Source: Bacteroidales bacterium UBA5536
GTDB lineage: Bacteria > Bacteroidota > Bacteroidia > Bacteroidales > F082
NCBI GenBank assembly: GCA_002426795.1
Contig: DINQ01000015.1
Span: 153,609-217,608 of the forward strand
Direction: 5' to 3'
DNA length: 64,000 bases
Position numbers and translations under genes: made by a program. The notes under the pieces were generated by a model, which was not told the origin of the DNA, did no database searches, and saw nothing but the letters and a program-made list of their open reading frames with translations. Positions 26,068 through 33,962 of this stretch are shown piece by piece; position 1 is the first letter of the stretch; each line of letters begins with the position of its first letter.

Positions 26068-26114
26068 AATCCTGAAAAGTAGAAAATCTCCGATTTTCGT
26101 CACTTTTCAAGGAT
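26068..26114. repeat. Long nested palindrome between pabB and pabC
   Basis: Two nested stems share one axis: TGAAAAGT (26073-26080) with ACTTTTCA (26102-26109), and inside them GAAAATC (26082-26088) with GATTTTC (26092-26098). The flanks ATCC and AGGAT extend the pairing. There is no T run on the minus strand directly behind it. It could be an mRNA processing or attenuation structure, or a copy of a palindromic repeat. Confidence 0.6.
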
Positions 26115-26142
26115 GCTTGTGCCTCATTCGGCAGTCTTAAAC

Positions 26143-27129
26143 TCATAACCTGCCAAAAGGTAAAACCACTTTCTGCATCAGTTCGTTATACTCAGCGTGT
26201 AACTCGCTGTTGACTGTGATACCACCACCAGCCTTGAAAACAAATTGATTTTCAGACTTTTCTATATATCTGATCATGACTCCACTGTCGAGTTTTTCTC
26301 CGTCGAAAACACCAAAAACACCGGTGTAAAAACCTCTGTCGTAAGTTTCGACCTCGCGAATAATCTCTACGGTACGTTTTTTGGGAGCTCCGCTAATGGA
26401 GCCGGCAGGAAGGAGTTGCGACAGGATTGTCCCGATTTTTTTGGTCCAATCTTCAGACAGTTCTCCGCTGATAAGCGAACTTGTTTGCAACAACTTCCCT
26501 CGCAATGTTTTGATTTCCTGAACATAGCGAAATTGCTCCACACGTACTTTTTCCGAAACCATATTCAGATCGTTGCGCAGCAGATCTACAATGGTGAAAT
26601 GCTCAGCGCGTTCTTTCGGGTCATTTAATAATAGCTCTTCTGCATTGGGCAAATTGGCATCGATCGTGCCTTTCATCGGGTAGGTGAAAATTTTGCAGCC
26701 ATTGATCCGGATAAAAGGTTCGGGCGAAAAAACAGTCAGCCTTTCTTTCATCCAGAGTTTGTAGCTGGCTTTGCTATGATCAAAAATTTGTTTAAGACTC
26801 AGGTTGGTGTCAATTCTGACAGGAAAAGTGAGGTTGAGCAAATACGAATCACCACGCCGTAAATGGTACATCACGGTATTGAATGCGTTTTCATACGCTT
26901 CAAAGTCAAGGTTCTGAACTTCAAAATGAATATTCTCGGGCAGTGGTTCAACATTCGTGTGCAGGTTGTTCGTAAGTCCATTGATGTTGAAGAGCAAATG
27001 ATTCGGGTCAATCTTGTCGATCCGAAAAATGGAAGCGTTTTCTCCGGAAAAATCGACCAAAAACAGAAAAGGTACTTTTTCTTTTCCGTATTGGTTCATC
27101 AGATCGAAGGCGGAAGCTGTTGGGTGCAT
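26143..27129 (-). CDS. pabB: Aminodeoxychorismate synthase component I
   Basis: The product is 328 residues from the ATG at 27129 (MHPTASAFDLMNQYGKEKVP), which matches where PabB proteins of Bacteroidota begin; an ATG at 27207 would give 354. The chorismate-binding fold shows YLLNLTFPVRI, the substrate block KGTIDANLPNAEELL, DLLRNDLNMV, GSISGAPKKRTVEIIREVE, RGFYTGVFG and FKAGGGI near the end. The KGT motif (Lys rather than Ala in the covalent-intermediate position) fits PabB. It aminates chorismate to aminodeoxychorismate for folate. No pabA glutaminase is in the window. The pabC-like gene follows on the same strand. Confidence 0.9.
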   Translation of the reverse strand: MHPTASAFDLMNQYGKEKVPFLFLVDFSGENASIFRIDKIDPNHLLFNINGLTNNLHTNVEPLPENIHFEVQNLDFEAYENAFNTVMYHLRRGDSYLLNLTFPVRIDTNLSLKQIFDHSKASYKLWMKERLTVFSPEPFIRINGCKIFTYPMKGTIDANLPNAEELLLNDPKERAEHFTIVDLLRNDLNMVSEKVRVEQFRYVQEIKTLRGKLLQTSSLISGELSEDWTKKIGTILSQLLPAGSISGAPKKRTVEIIREVETYDRGFYTGVFGVFDGEKLDSGVMIRYIEKSENQFVFKAGGGITVNSELHAEYNELMQKVVLPFGRL

Positions 27130-27243
27130 ATCTGCAAAGATAAGGCAAGGAACACCATCCCCAAATCCCATTAAACTGTCGCTGCGTTTTTTGCCTGCTC
27201 TTTGCACAAATAAACCCTATTTTTGTAAGCAAAACACAAGACA

Positions 27244-28527
27244 ATGCGTCATTTCTATTTTATAATGCTTTTTCTTTTGTCTGTTACTGTCTCCATGGCT
27301 CAGGACACGCTTTGCGTGATGCACTACAACCTCTTGTATTATGGCGAGCCAACCAGTTTTTGTACCATAGAAAACAATGGCATTGAGCAAAAAGACCCTT
27401 ATCTGCGCACCATTCTGAATGAGGTGAAGCCCGATATTTTCACGGTAAATGAATTGTCGAATGATGTGTCGGTGCACCAGCATATGTTGGATGAAAATCT
27501 TAATATCAATGGTATAAATGAATACGAAAAAGCCAATATCAGCAATTTGTCGGGTTCCAATATTGTCAACATGTTGTTTTACAAATCCTCCAAATTGCGT
27601 TTGAAAAACCAATACACGGCGCAAACTCTGGTAAGAGATGTGGATGTATATGAACTGTATTACAATTCGGATGACCTTGCACAGGGCGATACTGCTTTTA
27701 TTGTATGCGTGGTGGCGCATCTAAAGGCTGGAAACACCACTGAAGATGCCGATGTGCGCCGCATGATGACGCAAAACGCCATGTCGTACCTCGAAAGCAA
27801 TTTCTCCGACAAAAACTTACTGTTTATGGGCGATTTCAACGTTTATACCGGCACCGAACAGGCATTTCAGAACCTTGTGAACTACGAAAACCCACAGATG
27901 CGTTTTTACGATCCTGTTGATGCCATTGGCAATTGGAACAACAACTCAGCTTTCCGAAACGTGCACACCCAATCGACCAACGCCAGCTCAACAGGTTGTG
28001 CCGCAGGTGGTGGTATGGACGACCGTTTCGATTTTATACTGATTTCGGATGAGATTCACAGCGCAAGTGGTAGCGTGCGCTACGTTGAAGATTCATATCA
28101 CGCTGTGGGCCAGGATGGATTGCATTTCAATGGCAGCATCAACGGACCACCAACCAATGCGGCAGTTTCACCGGAAGTGGCAAATGCATTGCAGCATATG
28201 TCAGACCATTTGCCGGTTACCCTCAAATTGAGAGTTGATAAAACCCTTCATCTGCGCGAGCGGGTTTCGAAACCATTCATAGTGGAACTTTCGCCAAACC
28301 CGGCGCATGATCAGCTGAAAATCAGGTTTTATAACCAAAAAACGACAAACCTGATATTCGATATTTTGAACCTGCAGGGACAGATTGTATTCACGGATCG
28401 ACTCGATTATACATCAGGCAGCCAAAGCCGGACCATCAATCTGAGTCAGTTGCGCAGAGGTGTTTATATGCTGCGTATCAGCGATCCGTCAGGCAGGTAC
28501 GAAGTCAGCAAATTGGTGGTTTATTAA
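27244..28527 (+). CDS. Secreted endonuclease/exonuclease/phosphatase-fold enzyme with T9SS domain
   Basis: The 427-residue protein has a signal peptide (HFYFIMLFLLSVTVSMAQ). The DNase I-like EEP domain covers about 20-330: HYNLLYYG at the first strand, metal-binding Glu in TVNEL, the catalytic block FMGDFNVYTG, DDRFDFILIS and the final SDHLPV. The last 80 residues are a T9SS type A sorting domain (ELSPNPAHDQL, then GVYMLRISDPSGRYEV). It is therefore an exported nuclease or phosphodiesterase, perhaps for scavenging extracellular DNA or phosphate. Substrate is not readable. It is divergent from pabB and its stop is 2 bp from the lipB stop. Confidence 0.88.
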   Translation: MRHFYFIMLFLLSVTVSMAQDTLCVMHYNLLYYGEPTSFCTIENNGIEQKDPYLRTILNEVKPDIFTVNELSNDVSVHQHMLDENLNINGINEYEKANISNLSGSNIVNMLFYKSSKLRLKNQYTAQTLVRDVDVYELYYNSDDLAQGDTAFIVCVVAHLKAGNTTEDADVRRMMTQNAMSYLESNFSDKNLLFMGDFNVYTGTEQAFQNLVNYENPQMRFYDPVDAIGNWNNNSAFRNVHTQSTNASSTGCAAGGGMDDRFDFILISDEIHSASGSVRYVEDSYHAVGQDGLHFNGSINGPPTNAAVSPEVANALQHMSDHLPVTLKLRVDKTLHLRERVSKPFIVELSPNPAHDQLKIRFYNQKTTNLIFDILNLQGQIVFTDRLDYTSGSQSRTINLSQLRRGVYMLRISDPSGRYEVSKLVVY

Positions 28528-28529
28528 AA

Positions 28530-29222
28530 CTAGTCGTATTTTTCAATTAACTCAGCCGAAAACTGATACATCAACTCAGTTTTCAGAACATCTTTTACGT
28601 TTTTCATCGATTGTTGGCTTCCCAACTCTTTTTCCATGGAGGTTACACCTTTATCTGTAAAACCGCAGGGGTTGATGTAATCGTAGAATTTCAGATCGGT
28701 ATTCACATTGAAAGCAAATCCGTGCATGGTCACCGAACGGCTCGCCCTCACACCGATTGCGCAAATCTTTCTGGTTTTGCCGGGTTTGTCGATATCGAGC
28801 CAAACACCGGTTGCACCTTCCAAACGGGTAGCTACAATCTGATAATGTGCCAAAGTACGGATGACGGCTTCTTCCAGCCGGAAAATGTATTCGCGGATGC
28901 CGATGCCAAACCTGTCCAGATCGATGATCGGATAACCAACAATTTGTCCCGGGCCATGGTAAGTGATGTCGCCGCCACGGTTGATCCGGTAGAAAGATGC
29001 GCCTTTTGAGCGCAGAAAATCTTCATTCACCAAAAGATTGCTGTCGTTGCCCGATTTTCCAAGCGTGTATACGTGCGGGTGTTCTACAAAAAGCAGATAG
29101 CCTGCCTTTTTTTCAGCAACATTTGCCTTTGCCTTGATCATCTCCTGCAAAAGCGATTCCTGGTAGTCCCATGATTGTTGATATTCAAAACGATCAAGGT
29201 CTTGAAAAACAATCTGATACAT
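28530..29222 (-). CDS. lipB: Lipoyl(octanoyl) transferase LipB
   Basis: The 230-residue enzyme has the LipB blocks HPHVYTLGKSG, GGDITYHGPGQIVGYP, the catalytic Lys region RKICAIGVRASR and the catalytic Cys in INPCGFTDKG. It moves octanoate from acyl carrier protein to lipoate-dependent proteins such as pyruvate dehydrogenase or the glycine cleavage H protein. Its ATG shares a base with the end of lipA, so lipA-lipB form one translationally coupled unit. It converges tightly on the nuclease gene, with only 2 bp between stops. Confidence 0.95.
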   Translation of the reverse strand: MYQIVFQDLDRFEYQQSWDYQESLLQEMIKAKANVAEKKAGYLLFVEHPHVYTLGKSGNDSNLLVNEDFLRSKGASFYRINRGGDITYHGPGQIVGYPIIDLDRFGIGIREYIFRLEEAVIRTLAHYQIVATRLEGATGVWLDIDKPGKTRKICAIGVRASRSVTMHGFAFNVNTDLKFYDYINPCGFTDKGVTSMEKELGSQQSMKNVKDVLKTELMYQFSAELIEKYD

Positions 29223-30085
29223 TACAAAATATGTTTTTCGGCATGGTAAGAACTACGCACCAGCGGACCACTTTCCACGTGGCGGAAGCCCATTTTCAGC
29301 CCTTCTTCTTCGTACATTTTAAAAACTTCCGGTTTCACAAATTCTTTTACCGGCAAATGGTTTTTGGTGGGCTGCAGGTATTGACCAATGGTCATTACCG
29401 AAACGCCAACCGCACGCAGATCACGCATAGTTTCAAGCACTTCTTCAGCCGTTTCGCCCAGCCCGAGCATCACACCCGATTTGGCAATCACTCCGGCTTC
29501 TGCTACTGTTTTGAGTACCTGCAGGCTAAGATCGTATTTGGCGCGACTTCGTACCCAGGGCGTGATTCGGCGAACGGTTTCCATGTTGTGCGAAATAACT
29601 TCGGGGCCCGCTTCAACAACACGCATGATCAATTCTTTTTTGCCATCAAAATCGGGAATCAAGGTTTCCATGGTTGTACCGGGACTTTCGCGCTTGATGG
29701 CTTTGATGGTGAGTGCCCATATTTCTGATCCGCCATCTTTTAGGTCATCGCGATCAACCGAGGTCAAAACCACATGCTTGAGCTTCATCAGTTTCACCGA
29801 TTCGGCCACACGGTCAGGTTCCTGCCAGTCGGCGGGCAATGGCCGGCCTGTTTTTACATTACAAAAACCGCACGAGCGGGTGCAGATATTGCCTAGAATC
29901 ATCAGCGTAGCAGTTCCTCTTCCCCAGCATTCGTGCATATTGGGACAATGACCACTTGTGCAGATGGTATGCAGTTTGTGTTGGTCAACGATTTCTCTTA
30001 CAGATAAATATGTTTTACCGGCCGGCACTTTGGTTTTGAGCCATTCGGGTTTGCGCATCAAAATATTTGTTCGTGGTGTATCCAT
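29222..30085 (-). CDS. lipA: Lipoyl synthase LipA
   Basis: The 287-residue radical SAM enzyme carries both iron-sulfur sites: the auxiliary cluster motif Cx4Cx5C (CTSGHC, then C in MHECWG) and the SAM cluster motif CxxxCxxC (CTRSCGFC). The C-terminal block VRSSYHAE holds the serine that ligates the auxiliary cluster. It inserts two sulfurs into the octanoyl group put on by LipB. The ATG at 30085 starts the conserved MRKPEWLKTK region; a longer frame to 30160 is not supported. A minus-strand -7-like element (TATTTTTG) lies at 30111-30118. Confidence 0.96.
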   Translation of the reverse strand: MDTPRTNILMRKPEWLKTKVPAGKTYLSVREIVDQHKLHTICTSGHCPNMHECWGRGTATLMILGNICTRSCGFCNVKTGRPLPADWQEPDRVAESVKLMKLKHVVLTSVDRDDLKDGGSEIWALTIKAIKRESPGTTMETLIPDFDGKKELIMRVVEAGPEVISHNMETVRRITPWVRSRAKYDLSLQVLKTVAEAGVIAKSGVMLGLGETAEEVLETMRDLRAVGVSVMTIGQYLQPTKNHLPVKEFVKPEVFKMYEEEGLKMGFRHVESGPLVRSSYHAEKHIL

Positions 30086-30230
30086 TGAAAGTTGAATAAA
30101 ATTGAATGTGCAAAAATACAAAAAGCTTTTGGGTTGGCATCGGCAGCAGGTACGGCTCAAATTGTTTATTCCGGATATACATGGAATTCAATAGTATTGT
30201 TTGCTATATTTGAAACCAAAATCAACACAC

Positions 30231-30998
30231 ATGGAAATCTTAGGAATTGATATTGGAGGTAGCGGCATCAAAGGTGCCATTGTTAATATAGAAGACGGAA
30301 GCCTGGTAACAGGACGTCACCGCATCTCAACACCACAACCGGCAACGCCACGCGCTGTGGCCGAAACAGTAAAAGCCCTCGTTGATCATTTTAAATATAC
30401 CGGGCCTATTGGATGTGGCTTTCCTGCACTCATCCAGCATGGAGTGGCAAAAACAGCGTCCAATATCGACAAGACCTGGGTAGATATTGATGTAGAAAAA
30501 TTACTTTCTGAGGCTACGGGAGAAAATGTTTTTGTGGTAAATGATGCGGATGCAGCCGGATTGGCTGAGCTGAAATTTGGGGCTGGCAATGGTCATAATG
30601 GAGTGGCCCTGGTGCTTACCATCGGAACAGGCATTGGCTCTGCCCTCATCAACAACGGAGTATTATTGCCATGCACTGAGCTTGGGCATCTTGAATTCAA
30701 GGGCGGCGATGCCGAAAAATATTGTTCAGATGCTACACGCGAAAAGAAAGACCTAAGTTGGAAAACCTGGGGAAAACGATTCAACAAATACCTCTTGCAC
30801 CTCGAGATGCTGTTTTCGCCAGACCTCTTTATTTTAGGTGGTGGAGCCAGCAAGAAATTCGACTTGTATAAAAATCAGCTTACTGTAAAAGCGACTGTTG
30901 TACCTGCCACATTGCGCAATCTGGCCGGTATTATTGGCGCTGCCTGCTATGCTGACAGCATGACGAAACTTCAACAGGAAAGCACTCAGAAAAAGTAA
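30231..30998 (+). CDS. ppgK: ROK-type polyphosphate glucokinase
   Basis: The 255-residue kinase begins MEILGIDIGGSGIKGA, the phosphate-1 motif. It continues with VNDADAAGLAE, LTIGTGIGSAL and ELGHLEFKGGDAE, and with LFILGGGASKKF near the end. The absence of the ROK zinc motif (CxCGxxGC), the short length and the LEFKGG segment fit polyphosphate/ATP glucokinases. It would phosphorylate glucose using inorganic polyphosphate. A -7-like TATATTTG lies at 30205-30212, 19 bp before the ATG; a start at 30201 would overlap it. Confidence 0.88.
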   Translation: MEILGIDIGGSGIKGAIVNIEDGSLVTGRHRISTPQPATPRAVAETVKALVDHFKYTGPIGCGFPALIQHGVAKTASNIDKTWVDIDVEKLLSEATGENVFVVNDADAAGLAELKFGAGNGHNGVALVLTIGTGIGSALINNGVLLPCTELGHLEFKGGDAEKYCSDATREKKDLSWKTWGKRFNKYLLHLEMLFSPDLFILGGGASKKFDLYKNQLTVKATVVPATLRNLAGIIGAACYADSMTKLQQESTQKK

Positions 30999-31000
30999 TC

Positions 31001-32026
31001 TCAACCTCTGATTTTCCTGTAGGCAATCACCATTATACTCGAAATCAAGAGTACGACAACAAACCAAACTGTCAGCAATAAGGGTCCCTGCGTTTGATAG
31101 AGCAATGTGCCAAGATTGCCGATCAGCAACCATTGAGCAACGTAAAAAGCAGTGACGTTAATTCCTAAAAATTGGAGAAATTGAATTAGGCGGTTTGACC
31201 CTGAAATTTGCTCAATGAAACTCCAAAGCAGTATCCACCACAATAGAAACCCCAAAGTCCATAAAACATATTGGGGATCATGATGGTAATACGCCTGTAA
31301 ATGCGTGGTGATGGCAAAGGCAAACGGAAAAGAGAGGATTAAAACAAGGCTTAACAGACCAAAAACCATCCATTTTGTTTTGTTGGTCAACTCGGGTAGA
31401 ACATTTTGCTTCTGAACCAGATAGAAGAGATATCCTGCAAGTGGGTAAACCATCCACGGAAAAACTGGAAAATACGACCAGTGATAGTAGCCCCAAAAAT
31501 AGGCAACGATGTGTGAAAATACTGGCTGGCTTGCAAAACTTACTGGAAGAAATGGGTTTGCTACAGCAAAAACCAACATGGCCATTAGCCAGAGAAGGAT
31601 TTTTTCGTGGGCAAATTTTCTAATCACAGCAATGAAAATCAGGCTGAGCCCAGCCAAAAAGAGAATATCAACCCCAAAAATGAACGTAAAAGGTGACAAT
31701 TGTTGAAACTCTCCCAACCACATTCTAATGAGCAAATGGGCATTCAGGCCGATGTTGAGCGCGAACCCCAGTATTATAAGCAATATGCCCCGTTTGACAA
31801 GCTGCAAACCTGTTTGTCTTTTTCGTGCAATGAAATATCCCATCACGGCCATAAACAGAGGAGCCGCTGGCGGCCCGCCGAGAAATAATGAAATCTTGCC
31901 GGCCATGCTCTCGTAAAATAATGGATTGGCAAAAATTTCGGTTAGATGAACCTGCACCATTAATACAACTGCCAGTCCTTTAAGTAAATCGGGTAAAACC
32001 AACCTATCATTCGTTATTGTCTTCAT
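31001..32026 (-). CDS. DUF1624/HGSNAT-like polytopic membrane protein
   Basis: The product is 341 residues from the second ATG (MKTITNDR) with about ten hydrophobic helices. The first helix block (RLVLPDLLKGLAVVLMVQVH) is the signature of the DUF1624/heparan-alpha-glucosaminide acetyltransferase-like group, where Asp and His at this place are conserved. Related proteins move acetyl or acyl groups across the membrane to sugars. The substrate is unknown. It converges on the polyphosphate glucokinase gene with 2 bp between stops. Confidence 0.75.
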   Translation of the reverse strand: MKTITNDRLVLPDLLKGLAVVLMVQVHLTEIFANPLFYESMAGKISLFLGGPPAAPLFMAVMGYFIARKRQTGLQLVKRGILLIILGFALNIGLNAHLLIRMWLGEFQQLSPFTFIFGVDILFLAGLSLIFIAVIRKFAHEKILLWLMAMLVFAVANPFLPVSFASQPVFSHIVAYFWGYYHWSYFPVFPWMVYPLAGYLFYLVQKQNVLPELTNKTKWMVFGLLSLVLILSFPFAFAITTHLQAYYHHDPQYVLWTLGFLLWWILLWSFIEQISGSNRLIQFLQFLGINVTAFYVAQWLLIGNLGTLLYQTQGPLLLTVWFVVVLLISSIMVIAYRKIRG

Positions 32027-32206
32027 ATTCAATTAATTTCTATTGCTCATCAATGAAGTTGGACGAAATTAATATAGAATTTCGGACAATGAGGGCTGAT
32101 CTTAAAATCTTGTAACACTTTGAAATAATACTATAAGTCCTTTCGAATGAAAGCCCTTAATATTGCATCAGATAAATGAGAATTGAAACCAATAAACCAA
32201 ACTGAA

Positions 32207-33001
32207 ATGAAAAGAACGCTGCTTTTCCTCTTGATAAACATGTTGACAATTGGAGCTTTTGCACAAATTACCCAGGATGCATCTTATACTTATTCCGGAA
32301 CGTTTACCCGCCTTTCTGTTTCAGGCGATAAATTTTTTGTGATGGATGTTTTAAACAGTCAATGCAGAATCTACAATACCAACCATACACTTTGGAAGAC
32401 TATCAACCTCAGTGTGCCTGCGAATAACTATCTTTATGATATACAGTATATTTCAGAAAATTTGTTTACGACAGACAACAGTTTGTGCTTGGTTTATACC
32501 TACTATGTTTATGATGAAACCAACCAATATTACACTTACACCACCAAAGTGGTAAAAGAAAATGGCACGGTTCTTCTGAGCTTGCCCGGCTGCCAGTATT
32601 ATTATGCCACCACTTTGCAAAACGGGAGCACCAAGTTTGTTACTTATAGCTATGAATATTCAGTTTGGCCCTACACCGTGTTGACCGGTGTTTATTCGCT
32701 GCCTGGATCTTTGATTACTTCTGCTTCGCAAATTCCTGCCAATCAATTCAATCAACAACTCTATGCGCACCCAAATCCGGCATCAATACAATTAGTTGTT
32801 GGCTTTGATGTGCCTGAAAATGTCAGTAATGCAAGTTTCGAACTTCGCAATGCTAACGGGCAGCTGATGTTGCAGCAACCATTATTTCCTGGCCAAAAAC
32901 AGTTACCGTTGAATGTCGATCAATTTCCTGCCGGAATGTATGTGTACAGCATTTTGATGCAAGGAAAAGCCACGGCCTCTCAAAAACTTGTTATTCAGTA
33001 G
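32207..33001 (+). CDS. Small secreted protein with T9SS sorting domain
   Basis: The 264-residue protein has a signal peptide (RTLLFLLINMLTIGAFAQ). Residues about 20-180 are beta-rich and aromatic with many Tyr (YTYYVYDETNQYYTYTTK region in part), resembling a short beta-propeller-like reporter domain; I do not recognise a named family. The last 75 residues are a T9SS type A sorting domain (LYAHPNPASIQLVVGF, then FPAGMYVYSILMQGKATASQ). It is exported to the surface or medium. The ATG at 32207 is the last one before the signal peptide. Function is unknown. Confidence 0.75.
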   Translation: MKRTLLFLLINMLTIGAFAQITQDASYTYSGTFTRLSVSGDKFFVMDVLNSQCRIYNTNHTLWKTINLSVPANNYLYDIQYISENLFTTDNSLCLVYTYYVYDETNQYYTYTTKVVKENGTVLLSLPGCQYYYATTLQNGSTKFVTYSYEYSVWPYTVLTGVYSLPGSLITSASQIPANQFNQQLYAHPNPASIQLVVGFDVPENVSNASFELRNANGQLMLQQPLFPGQKQLPLNVDQFPAGMYVYSILMQGKATASQKLVIQ

Positions 33002-33004
33002 CCT

Positions 33005-33916
33005 CTATTCAGGCAAATTTTGATCGAAAGTCACCTTGTCGTCTTGCACGCTGAGGTGACTTTTGCGTCCCAGAATGATTGGTCTGTTGTCGGGCTGATG
33101 GCCTGCCGGAAACCCATGACAAACCGGAAAGTCAAACTCAGCTACATGGTGCGCAATGATTTCGTTTGCTGATTGTCCAAAAGGAATGTTGTTGTCGTGC
33201 ATATCAGTCATGCCTCCAATGATCAATCCAGCAAGATGCTGAAGTTTTCCTGCTCTTTTCATTGCAAGTATCATTCTGTCAATGTGATACAGATATTCAT
33301 CAAGGTCTTCCAGAAAAAGGATTTTTCCGCTAGTGTCAGGAAAGGTTTCACTCCCCAGCAAGCTGTATAGTGTCGACAAATTTCCGCCAAGCACTTCTGC
33401 AATCACTTCACCGTTTCTGTTATGAGGCGTACTGTCTAAGATATAATTCGGATATTTCCCTTTTAGAGTATCAAACATGCCCAGCAGCGCATCTTGTGAA
33501 ACAGTTTCAAAGTTGATGGGCATTGTGGCGTGAAGGCTTTCATAACCAATCTGTTGTAGCCTGGCATGTAAGATAGTGACATCGCTGTATCCAACCAGCC
33601 ACTTCGGATTTTGTTGGAAAGCTGTAAAGTCGAGTTGATCAACCATACGTAAACCGCCATAGCCACCTCTGGCAAAAATTACTGCTTTTATTTGCGGATT
33701 GTCCAGCATTTTTTGCACATATGAAGCCCTGTGCTGGTCATTGCCCGCAAACTGGTCTGATGCAGCAAACAAGCCCTCGTCGATGTGCGCCTCAAGTCCA
33801 GCTTCTGAAAGAAATCTCAGTGCAGGCGTCAGTTCGGCTTTACTTATTTTGCGGGCTGAAGCTGCGATGCCTACTTTGTCGCCCAAATGCAGAAAAGGAG
33901 GCCTTCTCATGTTCAA
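33005..33916 (-). CDS. LD-carboxypeptidase, S66 family
   Basis: The 303-residue enzyme (301 from the third codon) starts the S66 fold with GDKVGIAASARKIS. The nucleophile Ser lies in LVGYSDVTILH, the glutamate of the triad in FLEDLDEYLYHIDRM and the His in VCHGFPAGHQ. Such enzymes remove the terminal D-alanine from murein tetrapeptides during cell wall recycling in the cytoplasm; some members act on microcin instead. The length matches LdcA. It diverges from metG with a 46-bp shared promoter region. Confidence 0.9.
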   Translation of the reverse strand: MNMRRPPFLHLGDKVGIAASARKISKAELTPALRFLSEAGLEAHIDEGLFAASDQFAGNDQHRASYVQKMLDNPQIKAVIFARGGYGGLRMVDQLDFTAFQQNPKWLVGYSDVTILHARLQQIGYESLHATMPINFETVSQDALLGMFDTLKGKYPNYILDSTPHNRNGEVIAEVLGGNLSTLYSLLGSETFPDTSGKILFLEDLDEYLYHIDRMILAMKRAGKLQHLAGLIIGGMTDMHDNNIPFGQSANEIIAHHVAEFDFPVCHGFPAGHQPDNRPIILGRKSHLSVQDDKVTFDQNLPE

Positions 33917-33962
33917 AACTATTGGTTAACTTTGCAAAAAAATTCGATCAATCCCACTGAAA

